Shown: piece by piece, positions 37,430-45,425 of the stretch
Numbering within the stretch: position 1 is the stretch's first letter
Layout: each line of letters begins with the position of its first letter
Origin: Saprospiraceae bacterium
GTDB taxonomy: Bacteria > Bacteroidota > Bacteroidia > Chitinophagales > Saprospiraceae
Direction: 5' to 3'
Assembly: GCA_016710585.1 (NCBI GenBank)
Contig: JADJVN010000002.1
Span: forward strand, 310,001 to 374,000
Length of the DNA: 64,000 bases
Translations under genes and position numbers: made by a program
The notes under the pieces: generated by a model
What the model was told of the DNA's origin: nothing
Databases searched by the model: none
What the model saw: only the letters and a program-made list of their open reading frames with translations

Positions 37430-37431
37430 GT

Positions 37432-37974
37432 ATGATAGATAGAGTTATAATTGATGAAATTCTTTGCACTAATATTGAATATGTTGTCGACAAATCAAAA
37501 GTAGTATCTTATGTATCTTTTAGTGATCCTGTTATTGATATTAGATATGACAGAATTATTTTAAGGGACTCTTATGAGTACTGTTTAATTGAAATGCAAG
37601 GATTAAAGAATAGGTATGTTAATCTTAAAGTTGCAAAAAATTGGATAGCTATTGAATTGTCATTGATAACCTATGATTTTGAACACGTTGATTCAAATCT
37701 TTTATATCATTATAACAATAATTTGGATGGTGTTCCTTATTTTAGTTTTAATGAAATAGCTGATCATGGAAAGACCCACTATAAGTTGAATAATTGTAAT
37801 CTTGTTTTCTTGAAATATAATAATTGCGTTGCGATCAAGTTTTTCAAATGCGACCTTGAAACCTTATACTGGATTAAAACTGATAACATTTTTTATGGTT
37901 TAAAAGGGAACAAACTTAAAGTAGTTGTTTGTAATATTCCAGAAAATGAGCAGAATACTTTCAAGTTATTTTAG
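37432..37974 (+). CDS. Unknown accessory protein
   Basis: 180 residues, beta-rich, with many aromatic and Asn/Lys residues. No signal peptide or membrane helix, and no family motif that I recognise. It follows the two small paralogues on the same strand and has the same AT-rich composition, so it belongs to the accessory island. L-type hairpin repeats begin 82 bases downstream. Confidence 0.6.
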   Translation: MIDRVIIDEILCTNIEYVVDKSKVVSYVSFSDPVIDIRYDRIILRDSYEYCLIEMQGLKNRYVNLKVAKNWIAIELSLITYDFEHVDSNLLYHYNNNLDGVPYFSFNEIADHGKTHYKLNNCNLVFLKYNNCVAIKFFKCDLETLYWIKTDNIFYGLKGNKLKVVVCNIPENEQNTFKLF

Positions 37975-38176
37975 GAATTGCGAATCCATCAAATAAGCCA
38001 TCTTGCCTAATCTGTTCAATGCAAATTTCTTTGCATAAAAATTATGATGAATTCCCGATTGTCGAAGTTTATAACTTCGATAAAGTACATCATGAACACG
38101 ATTGTCGAAGTTTATAAATCGATACAATACATTATGAATTTTTAATTCAATGTAGTTAAAATTGCTTAAAAGCCTT

Positions 38177-38186
38177 ATATTTACAA
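38177..38186 (+). promoter_or_regulatory. Putative -7 box inside the RAYT element
   Basis: TATATTTACA, similar to TAnnTTTG, 15 bases before the transposase ATG. The same box follows L units at 36.45 kb and 42.65 kb (and TATATTTAGA at 40.23 kb), so it is a conserved part of the element. Confidence 0.45.
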
Positions 38187-38200
38187 CCTAAGTTTCTGTT

Positions 38201-38776
38201 ATGCATGGACATAAGATAGAAAATCAAAACGCAACACACTTTTTGACATTTACTGTTGTAGGTTGGATTGATGTATTTACTAGAGACGATTATCGGAAGA
38301 TAATAATTGATAGTCTCTTCTTTTGCCAAAAGGAGAAAGGATTATGCATTAATGCTTATGTCATCATGAGTAACCATATACACCTCATATGTCATGTTAA
38401 AGAGCCTTTTTTATTATCAGATGTCATTAGAGATTTTAAGAAATATACATCGAAAGCAATTCTTGATATCATGCTTATGAGTGATATAGAGAGTAGAAAA
38501 GAATGGATGATCCGACTTTTTAAATATTATGCTAAGTACAATAAAAACAATAAGGATTATCAATTTTGGCAGCAACATAACATGCCGATAGAGTTGGAAA
38601 GTCCAAAATGGATCATGCAGAAATTAAATTATATTCATTTGAACCCTGTAAGGAATGGTATTGTTCTTGAAGCTGAAGATTATGCTTACAGCAGTGCCAG
38701 AACATATTCTGGAGGCTCTGGCTATTTAGAGATTGAAAAAATTGAACTTGATAATATTGCAGGATATGTTTCATAA
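38201..38776 (+). CDS. REP-associated tyrosine transposase (RAYT, Y1/HUH family)
   Basis: 191 residues, full length for the family. The HUH metal motif is HIH in YVIMSNHIHLICHV, and the family signature YIHLNPVR-G is followed by DYAYSSA. The candidate nucleophile is one of the Tyr residues in the central YYAKYNKNNKDYQFW helix region. RAYTs are single-strand endonucleases related to IS200/IS605 TnpA that cut next to hairpins and spread REP elements. The flanking hairpins here (L and R types) are the likely substrates, since both families recur nearby. Confidence 0.93.
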   Translation: MHGHKIENQNATHFLTFTVVGWIDVFTRDDYRKIIIDSLFFCQKEKGLCINAYVIMSNHIHLICHVKEPFLLSDVIRDFKKYTSKAILDIMLMSDIESRKEWMIRLFKYYAKYNKNNKDYQFWQQHNMPIELESPKWIMQKLNYIHLNPVRNGIVLEAEDYAYSSARTYSGGSGYLEIEKIELDNIAGYVS

Positions 38777-38785
38777 GCAGCGTAT

Positions 38786-38836
38786 ATGAATTATAAATTC
38801 AATATGTATAGGATCGCAGTTGCAAACTGCGACCAT
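38786..38836 (+). repeat. R-type hairpin repeat, copy at the RAYT element
   Basis: Begins with the palindrome TGAATT-ATA-AATTCA and, after ten bases, has CGCAGTT-GCA-AACTGCG followed by ACCATC. Copies at 40292-40356 and 42720-42770; a diverged trace at 43434-43450. Confidence 0.8.
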
Positions 38837-38962
38837 CAATGTGAAGAATGGATTAAAAAATTATTGAATGAAGGATATACCATAATAGATATGGGAAATC
38901 CTTTGGGAAAAAATTTAAGTTTCTTTTATGAAATGGAAAAATCGTTGCTTGGTTTTAAGTAA
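38786..38962 (+). pseudogene. 58-codon ORF formed by the R repeat plus a possible toxin-tail remnant
   Basis: The frame starts inside the R repeat (reading MNYKFNMYRIAVANCDHQ) and continues outside it as EEWIKKLLNEGYTIIDMGNP and then FYEMEKSLLGFK. The second part looks like the C-terminal end of a larger secreted or Rhs-type toxin protein (EGYTIIDMGNP...FYxME), now detached and fused to repeat sequence. It lies 17 bases before a possible immunity-type gene. Whether it is translated is unknown; the toxin link is my impression only. Confidence 0.35.
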
Positions 38963-38979
38963 CTTCAAAACCGTCAATT

Positions 38980-39480
38980 ATGAATATTAAAAAATTATTC
39001 AGCAAATTTCAATTCGAATTATATAAAAAAGAAAAGTTTAATTTAAACAGTTTTTTGCTATTCATGGATGCACTTTCCAAAGACAAGAATTCAATTTTTT
39101 ATTCTTACATTTTCATGAAGGAAAAAACAGTTGAAATTGACCCAGATATTCTTAATCTATTTTTTGAAAATAAAACGAATAATAAAATATTTGAATTTAT
39201 GATATTTTTAGATCAAGGAATAGTGGTAAATGGTTCAATATATAATAATATTGATGACCAAAAGATATATATAAATAATTTGATATATGTAGTGTTAAAA
39301 GTAAAAATAACCCGTTCTGATCTGCAATATATGCAGGTATTAGAATTAACAAAGCCAAATGAGAATATAAAATATTACTTTAGCTTTTTAGATAATATTA
39401 AAAATGATTTAGTACATCAAGTTTTTCAAGGAGAATTATGGATTCAAGATCCATTTTATTTAGATCCATATTATAAGTAA
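38980..39480 (+). CDS. Unknown accessory protein, paralogue of the gene at 39630
   Basis: 166 residues, helical and rich in Phe, Ile, Asn and Lys, cytoplasmic. It aligns along most of its length with the next gene: SIFYSY/SIFYFY, FFENKTNNKIFEF/FLENKRNNKTLEL, GSIYNNIDDQKIYINNLI/SKLHNNINNEFIFIHNLV, IKYYFSFLDNIKN/IKFYFTYLDSIRN and IQDPFYLDP/IRDPLYIGT. Tandem diverged copies suggest an expanding family such as immunity proteins. No family name comes to mind. Confidence 0.65.
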   Translation: MNIKKLFSKFQFELYKKEKFNLNSFLLFMDALSKDKNSIFYSYIFMKEKTVEIDPDILNLFFENKTNNKIFEFMIFLDQGIVVNGSIYNNIDDQKIYINNLIYVVLKVKITRSDLQYMQVLELTKPNENIKYYFSFLDNIKNDLVHQVFQGELWIQDPFYLDPYYK

Positions 39481-39629
39481 TAATATTTCATATACTGAAT
39501 ATTTTAATGAATATTTGATAATAAATACTAGCTAATAAATGGTGTAAAGTATGGAAAAATTATATAGTATATGATATATCATCGTTCTATTATGTGTAGC
39601 ATTTATCTTTTAATTTATAAAAAATAATT

Positions 39630-40100
39630 ATGGAAAATATAGTTCATATAAATGAATTCAGTTTTGATGCTTTTGTGCTTTTTTTGAAGAATCTATCCCT
39701 AAATGAATTATCAATATTTTACTTTTATGATTTTCATAAGGATGCACTAATTGGTCTTGGTCCATCAGCTTTTGTAATTTTTCTTGAAAATAAAAGGAAT
39801 AACAAAACACTTGAATTGCTAGTTAGCATTCGTCGAGGAGCTGTGATATCATCCAAATTACACAATAATATTAATAATGAATTTATATTTATACATAATT
39901 TGGTAAGTATTTTAACGAAAGTAGAAATTTCTCAACTTGAATTGATTAAGAAACAAGAACAAAAAGGATCAGATGTGTTATCGATGATAAAATTTTATTT
40001 TACCTACTTAGATTCCATTAGAAACCAAAATTTTTTTCAAGCTTTTCAGGCGGATTTTTGGATAAGGGATCCACTTTACATTGGTACATTTCAAGAATAA
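39630..40100 (+). CDS. Unknown accessory protein, paralogue of the gene at 38980
   Basis: 156 residues. Clear paralogue of the preceding gene (see the aligned blocks there); both end in an aromatic -W.RDP.Y- segment. It lacks a signal peptide and membrane helix. A degenerate piece of L repeat (ATTGCGAAGTTTATAATCGA, 40101-40120) follows the stop directly. Immunity function is inferred from paralogy and island context only. Confidence 0.65.
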   Translation: MENIVHINEFSFDAFVLFLKNLSLNELSIFYFYDFHKDALIGLGPSAFVIFLENKRNNKTLELLVSIRRGAVISSKLHNNINNEFIFIHNLVSILTKVEISQLELIKKQEQKGSDVLSMIKFYFTYLDSIRNQNFFQAFQADFWIRDPLYIGTFQE

Positions 40101-40154
40101 ATTGCGAAGTTTATAATCGACTCTGTTTGTCTAAGTTAATAAATTGATACCCCC

Positions 40155-40356
40155 GATTGTCGATGGTTATAAATCGATACAATACATAATCAATTTATAA
40201 TTCTAGAAGCACTTCATTAGAGGCCCAATCATGCATTATATTTAGACCTATATACCAAGCATATACAGACAAAATTTAATAAATAGGTGCAATGAATATG
40301 AATTCAAAGAAAATAAGATCGCAGTTGCAAACTGCCTCTAGATTTGCAACCATCAG
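40155..40356 (+). mobile_element. Non-autonomous element with RAYT-type ends, copy A
   Basis: The left end is a diverged L unit (40155-40204); an internal TATATTTAGA box and a ATATACAGAC box follow; the right end is an R unit (40292-40335) with GATCGCAGTTGCAAACTGC and a partly duplicated TTTGCAACCATCAG tail. No coding capacity. It shares internal boxes with the copy at 42574-42770. Confidence 0.65.
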
Positions 40357-40570
40357 GGGATTTAATGTTTTGATATGAATTATTAGATTATGTTGTATAT
40401 GAGTGCCGAATGAAAAAATCAGACAACGGGCTGAATCACTTCGAACAAATCTAGGATATATTGTATGTATTTTCATTGTTATCAATAAAACTACTATAAT
40501 AAATTTCGCAAACTTTGATTTTATTTTAATAAAATGTCTATTTTTACACCTATAATTTAAACTGTATATT
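40357..40570. other. Intergenic DNA upstream of the ELWxxDGT-type protein gene
   Basis: About 210 AT-rich bases. TATTTTTA just upstream of the gene (near 40540) resembles a -7 promoter box. No other structure seen. Confidence 0.35.
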
Positions 40571-42139
40571 ATGAAAAGTTTGTTTGTTACCACCTTCATT
40601 TATCTTGGGTTAATCATGATTAATCTAAATGCGCAATCTCCAGTATTGATAAAAGACTTAAATCCAGGAACTGCCTCTGGAATCGATGAATGGGTATATA
40701 AAGGCATTTTTTTTCAAGGTAAATATTTTATGCCAGCTAATAATGGAGTAAATGGCTTGGAATTATTTGTTCTAGAAAATGATCAACTTTCTTTGTTTAA
40801 AGACATTCAAATCGGAAGTAAAGGGTCTTCTCCTCAGAATTTCTTTGTATATCACAATAAGTTATATTTTACTGCAAATGATACAGTGAATGGCCATGAG
40901 GTCTGGTGTACAGATGGCACTCCCAACGGAACTCAAAGACTCACTAGTCTCGCTCCAAAAACTGATTATTCTAATCCAAAAGGGTTTATAATAGGCGGTG
41001 ATGATAAGCTTTATTTTTCATGTCTGGAAAAACTTTATAAATCAGATGGGACAAGTCAGGGGACATCAGAAGTTAAAGGCATTTCAAGCATTGAACTTGG
41101 TGAAAATGCTGATGCATCTCCTAGAGCAACCGCCTTTGAAAGTGGACTTGCAGTTTTGATAAATCATTATAGAGAAAAAGCTGTGTGGTTGGTAAATGAA
41201 AAAGCTGAAGTTACACGTATTTATTCAATTCAACCAAATAGCGAATATGATTTATTGGGATTAGTGAATATTAATAATGGACTATTATTTGGATTTAGTA
41301 ATGATTTAAGTACTAAAAATATTGGTTTGTATTTTTACTCTGCGGCTGAAGATACTGTTCGAAATATTGCTCCGACTATACAGCCTTATAGAATAGAAAA
41401 ATTAGATGACAAATCAGCAATAGTTAAAACACTTAAGGATTATTATGTCACCGATGGAACAGCAAATCAAACTATTGCTATATTAAAAAATGCAGATAAT
41501 TCTCTAATTCAAGGTGAGCCTTTGAATATTGTCAAATGTGGATCAAATTGGATGTTTGAATCACATGATTATTTTGGTGAAAGAAAAGTGAGCATTACTG
41601 ACGGCACTCTTGCTGGAACTAAAGTAGCTTTTAATAATAAAACTTATTTGTCACCCATGTTGCAAGAAGGAGATTATGTGTTTTACATTACTGGATATAC
41701 AAATAATTTTGTTGCTGAAATATCATATTATGATTGTAAAAAGGCAACAACAAAATTAGTTTATAAAGCATCAAGTGGTTCTGCATCGGCACCAACTTAT
41801 ACTCCTTTGTTTTTGTTAAAAGATAAATATTATTTTATTGGAAATATTGGGAAAGGGAGAGAAATCTATAGCATTAATACAGGGGTTATTATTTCAAATA
41901 TTGATCTTGAAACTCCTTCTCCAATAAATTTAAAGCAAATTGCAGATAGGACATACAAGTTAGAAGGTGAAGTAAAAGAATATACAATTAGTTTATATAA
42001 TACCAATGGTCAAATAGTGCTTCGAAAGAAAGTAAACTCTGATGAAACATTCGAGTTAGAGTCCGAGTTTTTTGGCTTATTTATATTGAATATTTCTAGT
42101 GGTGTTGTTCAATCCAATATAAAGCTAGCCCTATATTGA
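40571..42139 (+). CDS. Secreted ELWxxDGT-type repeat protein with T9SS sorting domain
   Basis: 522 residues. The signal peptide ends near INLNAQS. Repeats of the hyalin/ELWxxDGT type are visible: GLELFVLEND, HEVWCTDGTPNGT, KLYKSDGTSQGT, YYVTDGTANQT and VSITDGTLAGT, predicting a beta-propeller at the cell surface. The last ~75 residues (from about ISNIDLETPS) form a T9SS type A sorting domain with ISLYNTNGQIVLRKKV and ending IKLALY. Such proteins are common surface components in Saprospiria-type genomes. The specific ligand is unknown. Confidence 0.85.
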   Translation: MKSLFVTTFIYLGLIMINLNAQSPVLIKDLNPGTASGIDEWVYKGIFFQGKYFMPANNGVNGLELFVLENDQLSLFKDIQIGSKGSSPQNFFVYHNKLYFTANDTVNGHEVWCTDGTPNGTQRLTSLAPKTDYSNPKGFIIGGDDKLYFSCLEKLYKSDGTSQGTSEVKGISSIELGENADASPRATAFESGLAVLINHYREKAVWLVNEKAEVTRIYSIQPNSEYDLLGLVNINNGLLFGFSNDLSTKNIGLYFYSAAEDTVRNIAPTIQPYRIEKLDDKSAIVKTLKDYYVTDGTANQTIAILKNADNSLIQGEPLNIVKCGSNWMFESHDYFGERKVSITDGTLAGTKVAFNNKTYLSPMLQEGDYVFYITGYTNNFVAEISYYDCKKATTKLVYKASSGSASAPTYTPLFLLKDKYYFIGNIGKGREIYSINTGVIISNIDLETPSPINLKQIADRTYKLEGEVKEYTISLYNTNGQIVLRKKVNSDETFELESEFFGLFILNISSGVVQSNIKLALY

Positions 42140-42151
42140 TTGGTGTTTTTG

Positions 42152-42322
42152 TATCACGCTGAGATTAGTATTGCTACTTTGGAGATTCTAGCAGGTTCAC
42201 TTCCTAAATGAGTTCAGAATTTAGTAGTCGAATGGGCTATTGAACACAGACAGGAATTAATTATAGATTGGGAGCTTATGCGAAAAGATATTCTGCCTAA
42301 TCCAATTGATCCTTTAACTTAA
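42152..42322 (+). pseudogene. DUF4160 gene remnant
   Basis: The frame reads YHAEISIATLEILAGSLPK, a TGA in place of an Arg codon, then VQNLVVEWAIEHRQELIIDW and ...DILPNPIDPLT. This matches the C-terminal part of DUF4160 proteins, which are usually encoded next to DUF2442 genes as here. The N-terminal part and a start codon are missing and there is an in-frame stop, so the gene is dead. It sits 12 bases before the DUF2442 gene. Confidence 0.7.
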
Positions 42323-42334
42323 AAATTTGTAAAA

Positions 42335-42652
42335 ATGGAAATTGCTTCAATCAAAGAAGTTATTGTTGTAAAAGATTATATTCTTTCATTAACATTTAAT
42401 GATGGCTTGCAAAAATATGTTGATATAGCTCCATTTATCAAAGAAGGAGTATCAGCAAAGCTAAAAGATTTGGAATACTTTAGAAGTGTAAAACTGAATG
42501 AAGGATATATTTTTTGGGATAATGGTTTTGACTTTTGTCCAAATTTTCTTTATAATTTTACACCTGATTCCCAGATTGTCGAAGTTTATAACTTCGATAA
42601 AATACATAATGAATTTTTAATTCAAAAAGCAGTGGATTATAAACCACTGTAA
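42335..42652 (+). CDS. DUF2442 protein whose 3' end is an inserted L-type repeat
   Basis: 105 residues. Residues ~1-78 are a DUF2442 domain: DGLQKYVDIAPFI, LKDLEYFRSVKLNEG and IFWDNGFDFCPNFLY. The family usually ends soon after that point. Here the last ~27 residues (QIVEVYNFDKIHNEFLIQK then AVDYKPL) are encoded by the L hairpin repeat at 42574-42625 and the bases after it. DUF2442 proteins are thought to be small antitoxin-like DNA-binding partners of DUF4160; the DUF4160 neighbour is broken. Confidence 0.8.
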   Translation: MEIASIKEVIVVKDYILSLTFNDGLQKYVDIAPFIKEGVSAKLKDLEYFRSVKLNEGYIFWDNGFDFCPNFLYNFTPDSQIVEVYNFDKIHNEFLIQKAVDYKPL

Positions 42653-42770
42653 AGTATTATATTTACAAATAGTAACTAGTATATACAGATACAAGATACT
42701 AAGTCAAAATGTAGTAGAAATGAATTGTAAATTCAAAGCAAATAGGGATCGCAGTTGCAAACTGCGACCA
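42574..42770 (+). mobile_element. Non-autonomous element with RAYT-type ends, copy B, partly coding
   Basis: Left end: a near-perfect L unit (42574-42625). Internal: TATATTTACA (about 42656) and a ATATACAGAT box (about 42680). Right end: R unit with ATGAATTGTAAATTCAA (42720) and GATCGCAGTTGCAAACTGCG (42747). 197 bases with no transposase. It lies across the 3' end of the DUF2442 gene. Confidence 0.75.
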
Positions 42771-42831
42771 ACTTTGAGATTTATTTTGGCAAAAAAGAAT
42801 TTATGAATTATCTTTGTATAAATGCTCTCAT

Positions 42832-43074
42832 ATGGTATCTAACAAATTATTGATGGATAGGATTACAATGGATCCGAATATTTGTCATGGCAAACCAACA
42901 GTTCGTGGTCTTAGAAATACTGTTCAATCAATCTTAGAATTATTAGCTTCAGAAATGTCTCAAGAAGAAATATTGGCAGATTATGAAGATTTGGAGGCAG
43001 ATGACTTAAAGGCTTGTCTATTATTTGCAGCAAAAATTTCAGAAGTAAAAAGTATTAGCCCTTTAGTTGCATGA
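42832..43074 (+). CDS. DUF433 antitoxin-like protein
   Basis: About 80 residues from ATG 42832. DUF433 signature text: RITMDPNICHGKPTVRG, SILELLASEMSQEEILADY and LEADDLKACLLFAA. The fold is a small winged/ribbon helix domain. DUF433 genes are typically paired with DUF5615 PIN-like toxins, and here the stop overlaps the ATG of exactly such a gene by 4 bases. The partner is broken, so this may be an orphan antitoxin. Confidence 0.88.
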   Translation: MVSNKLLMDRITMDPNICHGKPTVRGLRNTVQSILELLASEMSQEEILADYEDLEADDLKACLLFAAKISEVKSISPLVA

Positions 43075-43423
43075 GGTTTTTAGTTGATGCTCAATTGCCC
43101 AAAAAACTTTCAAGGTTATTGAACGAAAAGGGATTTGAGTCAATTCATACAATTGACTTGCCAAATGGAAATAAAACAACCGATGCTGAGATTATTGAAT
43201 TGTCTCTAAAGTTTAATTAAATAGTTGTTACCAAAGATGTCGATTTTTGGATATTTTTAGACAAAAAGCGGACCCTTATAAATTAATATACTTAACTGTT
43301 GGGAATATTTCAACCCAAGATTTAATTAGTTTGTTTGATTATAATTTAGTAATTATTATTAAAAAAATTAAAGAATTTCATGTTGTTGAAATTAATCGTA
43401 TCAATATTATTTCGATTACTTAA
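43071..43423 (+). pseudogene. DUF5615 PIN-like toxin, decayed
   Basis: The frame opens MRFLVDAQLPKKLSRLLNEK with the PIN-like Asp, continues GFESIHTIDLP, then hits TAA where the family has Arg (SLKFN-stop-IVVTKDVDF). A second shift follows before YKLIYLTVGNIS and a normal end (INIISIT) at 43423. There is at least one in-frame stop plus one frame change, so the predicted ribonuclease-like toxin is inactive. Overlaps the DUF433 gene by 4 bases. Confidence 0.8.
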
Positions 43424-43433
43424 AGTTTTAAAT

Positions 43434-43450
43434 GTTGCAATCTGCAACCA
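43434..43450 (+). repeat. Diverged R-type hairpin trace
   Basis: GTTGCAATCTGCAACCA resembles the core of the R repeat (GTTGCAAACTGCGACCA). It marks the edge of the accessory island before malic enzyme. Confidence 0.4.
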
Positions 43451-43466
43451 ACAGGAGTCGAATCAA

Positions 43467-44693
43467 TCAACATAAATTTTTCACCGCTTTTGCTACTGCT
43501 ATAGCTACAGATTCATCTAAAGCATGTGGGATGATCTGATCATATCGGACATCTTTTACACACGATGCTATAGCCTCTGCAGCTGCAAATTTCATTGCAA
43601 GAGTAATCCTGCTTGCCTTTCCTTGCATAGCGCCTAGGAATATTCCCGGAAAGGCGAGGACATTATTGACTTGATTAGGAAAATCACTTCGGCCAGTTCC
43701 GACCACCAGAGCGCCACCTTTGTAGGCCTCCTCGGGCATGATTTCAGGAGTTGGATTGGCAAGAGCTAGGATCATTGGATCTTTTGCCATGGTCTTGATA
43801 TCTTCGGTTTTGAGCAAGTCTGCTTTACTTACACCAATGAATATGTCTGCACCATACAATGCATCAAATAAGTCTCCAACCATATCATAATGGTTGGTAT
43901 GTTCCAATAATTTAAGTTTGACTGGATTCAAATCTTTTCTTGCTTCATGAATGATGCCTTTCGTATCTGTCATGATGATATCTTTCACAAGTTTTTGATT
44001 TGGGGTATTGGCATCTTTCTTTGATAGGTATTTTGCTATCGTGATTCCTGCAGCTCCAGCGCCATTGATGACCAATCTCAAATCTTCAAATTTCTTCCCT
44101 GTGAGTTTACAAAAATTCATCATAGCTGCAAGGACTACGATGGCAGTGCCATGCTGATCATCGTGAAATACAGGTATGCCAATATCTTGAAGTCTCTCCT
44201 CTATCTCAAAGCAACGTGGTGAAGATATATCTTCAAGATTGATGCCACCAAAGACTGGGGAAATGTTTTTTACTATATTGATGATCTCTTCTGTGTCTTG
44301 AGTCTCTACACAGATGGGAAATGCATTGATTCCTGCAAATCGCTTGAATAACATTGCTTTGCCTTCCATTACAGGGATTGCTGCCTTTGCTCCTATGTTC
44401 CCTAATCCTAATACAGCGGAGCCATCACTAAATATAGCGACTGTGTTTCTTTTTATAGTGAGGTCGTATACTTTGGACGGGTCTTTGGCTATTTCAAGAC
44501 AAGGAGCAGCCACACCTGGAGAATAGGCTAAGGACAAATGATCACTTGTAGTCAAAGGAAGCTTGTTCTCTACACTAATCTTGCCTCCTACTTCATAATG
44601 CATTTCAAGGGATCTTGAGAATAAATCAGCCATGTCAAATCGATTTAAATATAATTGGTTGGCAAACATACAATTTTCTTTTTCAAAGCTCAA
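43467..44693 (-). CDS. maeB: Malic enzyme, short form without phosphotransacetylase domain
   Basis: 408 residues. LAYSPGVAAPCLEI, RNTVAIFSDGSAVLGLGNIG (dinucleotide-side motif), metal-binding VFHDDQHGTA, Rossmann INGAGAAGI and ALANPTPEIMPEEA. It matches the malic domain of MaeB-type enzymes, which oxidatively decarboxylate malate to pyruvate, usually with NADP. The phosphotransacetylase-like half found in many MaeB proteins is absent. The start may be at the internal MADLF (about 44633), which would drop 20 residues of uncertain homology. Confidence 0.92.
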   Translation of the reverse strand: MSFEKENCMFANQLYLNRFDMADLFSRSLEMHYEVGGKISVENKLPLTTSDHLSLAYSPGVAAPCLEIAKDPSKVYDLTIKRNTVAIFSDGSAVLGLGNIGAKAAIPVMEGKAMLFKRFAGINAFPICVETQDTEEIINIVKNISPVFGGINLEDISSPRCFEIEERLQDIGIPVFHDDQHGTAIVVLAAMMNFCKLTGKKFEDLRLVINGAGAAGITIAKYLSKKDANTPNQKLVKDIIMTDTKGIIHEARKDLNPVKLKLLEHTNHYDMVGDLFDALYGADIFIGVSKADLLKTEDIKTMAKDPMILALANPTPEIMPEEAYKGGALVVGTGRSDFPNQVNNVLAFPGIFLGAMQGKASRITLAMKFAAAEAIASCVKDVRYDQIIPHALDESVAIAVAKAVKNLC

Positions 44694-44783
44694 AAAGAAT
44701 TCTCAAAGCCTAACAAATAAGGAATTTTACAGTGAAAATGAGGTTTATAAATAGGGGATCAAACTTATTTAATTTAAGATTAG

Positions 44784-45425
44784 TTAAACCATACCTTGTA
44801 GCATCGGAACAAATCGATAATGCCCAAAAGTTTCTTTCTTTAATTTTCCATCTTCCTGTTTGGTAATCCGATGCATGATCTGATCATTACCAGCGCCAAT
44901 AGGGATGACTATTTTTCCATTGATCGCCAATTGGTCTAGGAGTGGAACAGGGAGGTCTGGTGCTGCGGCAGTGACCAAGATGCGATCAAAAGGCGCAAAG
45001 CGTGGTAAGCCTACAAAGCCATCACCATAAAATGTTCTCACCCCTGTATAGCCTATTTTGTTTAATCTGTGGGCTGTTTTGTCATGTAGGTGCTTGTGTC
45101 GCTCTATCGAATACACTTTCACTCCCATTTCCACAAGGACACAGGCTTGATATCCAGAGCCTAATCCTATTTCCAAAACTTTTTGCTTTGCTGTAAGATC
45201 AAGAAGACTGGTTTGCATCGCCACAGTATAGGGTTGGGATATGGTTTGTTCACAGTCGATAGGGAATGCATTGTCTTTATACGCCCATTCTTCAAATGCT
45301 TTCTCCAAAAATAAATGTCTCGGCACCCTTCTTATTGCTTCAAGCACAGGAAGGTCTTTTATTCCTTTCCACATGAGTTCATCAATAAGTTGATTTCTCA
45401 ATCCTTTATGCCGATAGCTGTCCAA
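44784..45425 (-). CDS. pcm: Protein-L-isoaspartate O-methyltransferase
   Basis: 213 residues. Typical Pcm text: RHLFLEKAFEEWAYKDNAFPI, EQTISQPYTVAMQ, SAM motif LEIGLGSGYQACVL, and VTAAAPDLPVPLLDQL. It methylates abnormal L-isoaspartyl residues in aged proteins so that they can revert to Asp. The gene is divergent from the phosphohexomutase gene, with 97 bases between. Confidence 0.95.
   Translation of the reverse strand: MDSYRHKGLRNQLIDELMWKGIKDLPVLEAIRRVPRHLFLEKAFEEWAYKDNAFPIDCEQTISQPYTVAMQTSLLDLTAKQKVLEIGLGSGYQACVLVEMGVKVYSIERHKHLHDKTAHRLNKIGYTGVRTFYGDGFVGLPRFAPFDRILVTAAAPDLPVPLLDQLAINGKIVIPIGAGNDQIMHRITKQEDGKLKKETFGHYRFVPMLQGMV

Larger units (their letters stand above)
38057..38836 (+). 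mobile_element. RAYT element: L hairpins - transposase - R hairpin
   Basis: Left end: two L units in tandem (38057-38098, truncated, and 38100-38150), each with GATTGTCGAAG and the CGAAGTT/AACTTCG-type hairpin; then a TATATTTACA box; then the transposase gene; right end: ATGAATTATAAATTCAA (38786) plus GATCGCAGTTGCAAACTGCG (38812). The same left and right ends, in the same order and about 200 bases apart without a gene, occur at 40155-40356 and 42574-42770. This is the expected layout of a REP-associated tyrosine transposase with non-autonomous derivatives. Confidence 0.75.

Noticed and set aside
36371..42770. CRISPR array
   Set aside because: The repeats are few, widely and unevenly spaced, contain genes between them and have hairpins of REP type; no cas genes are present.
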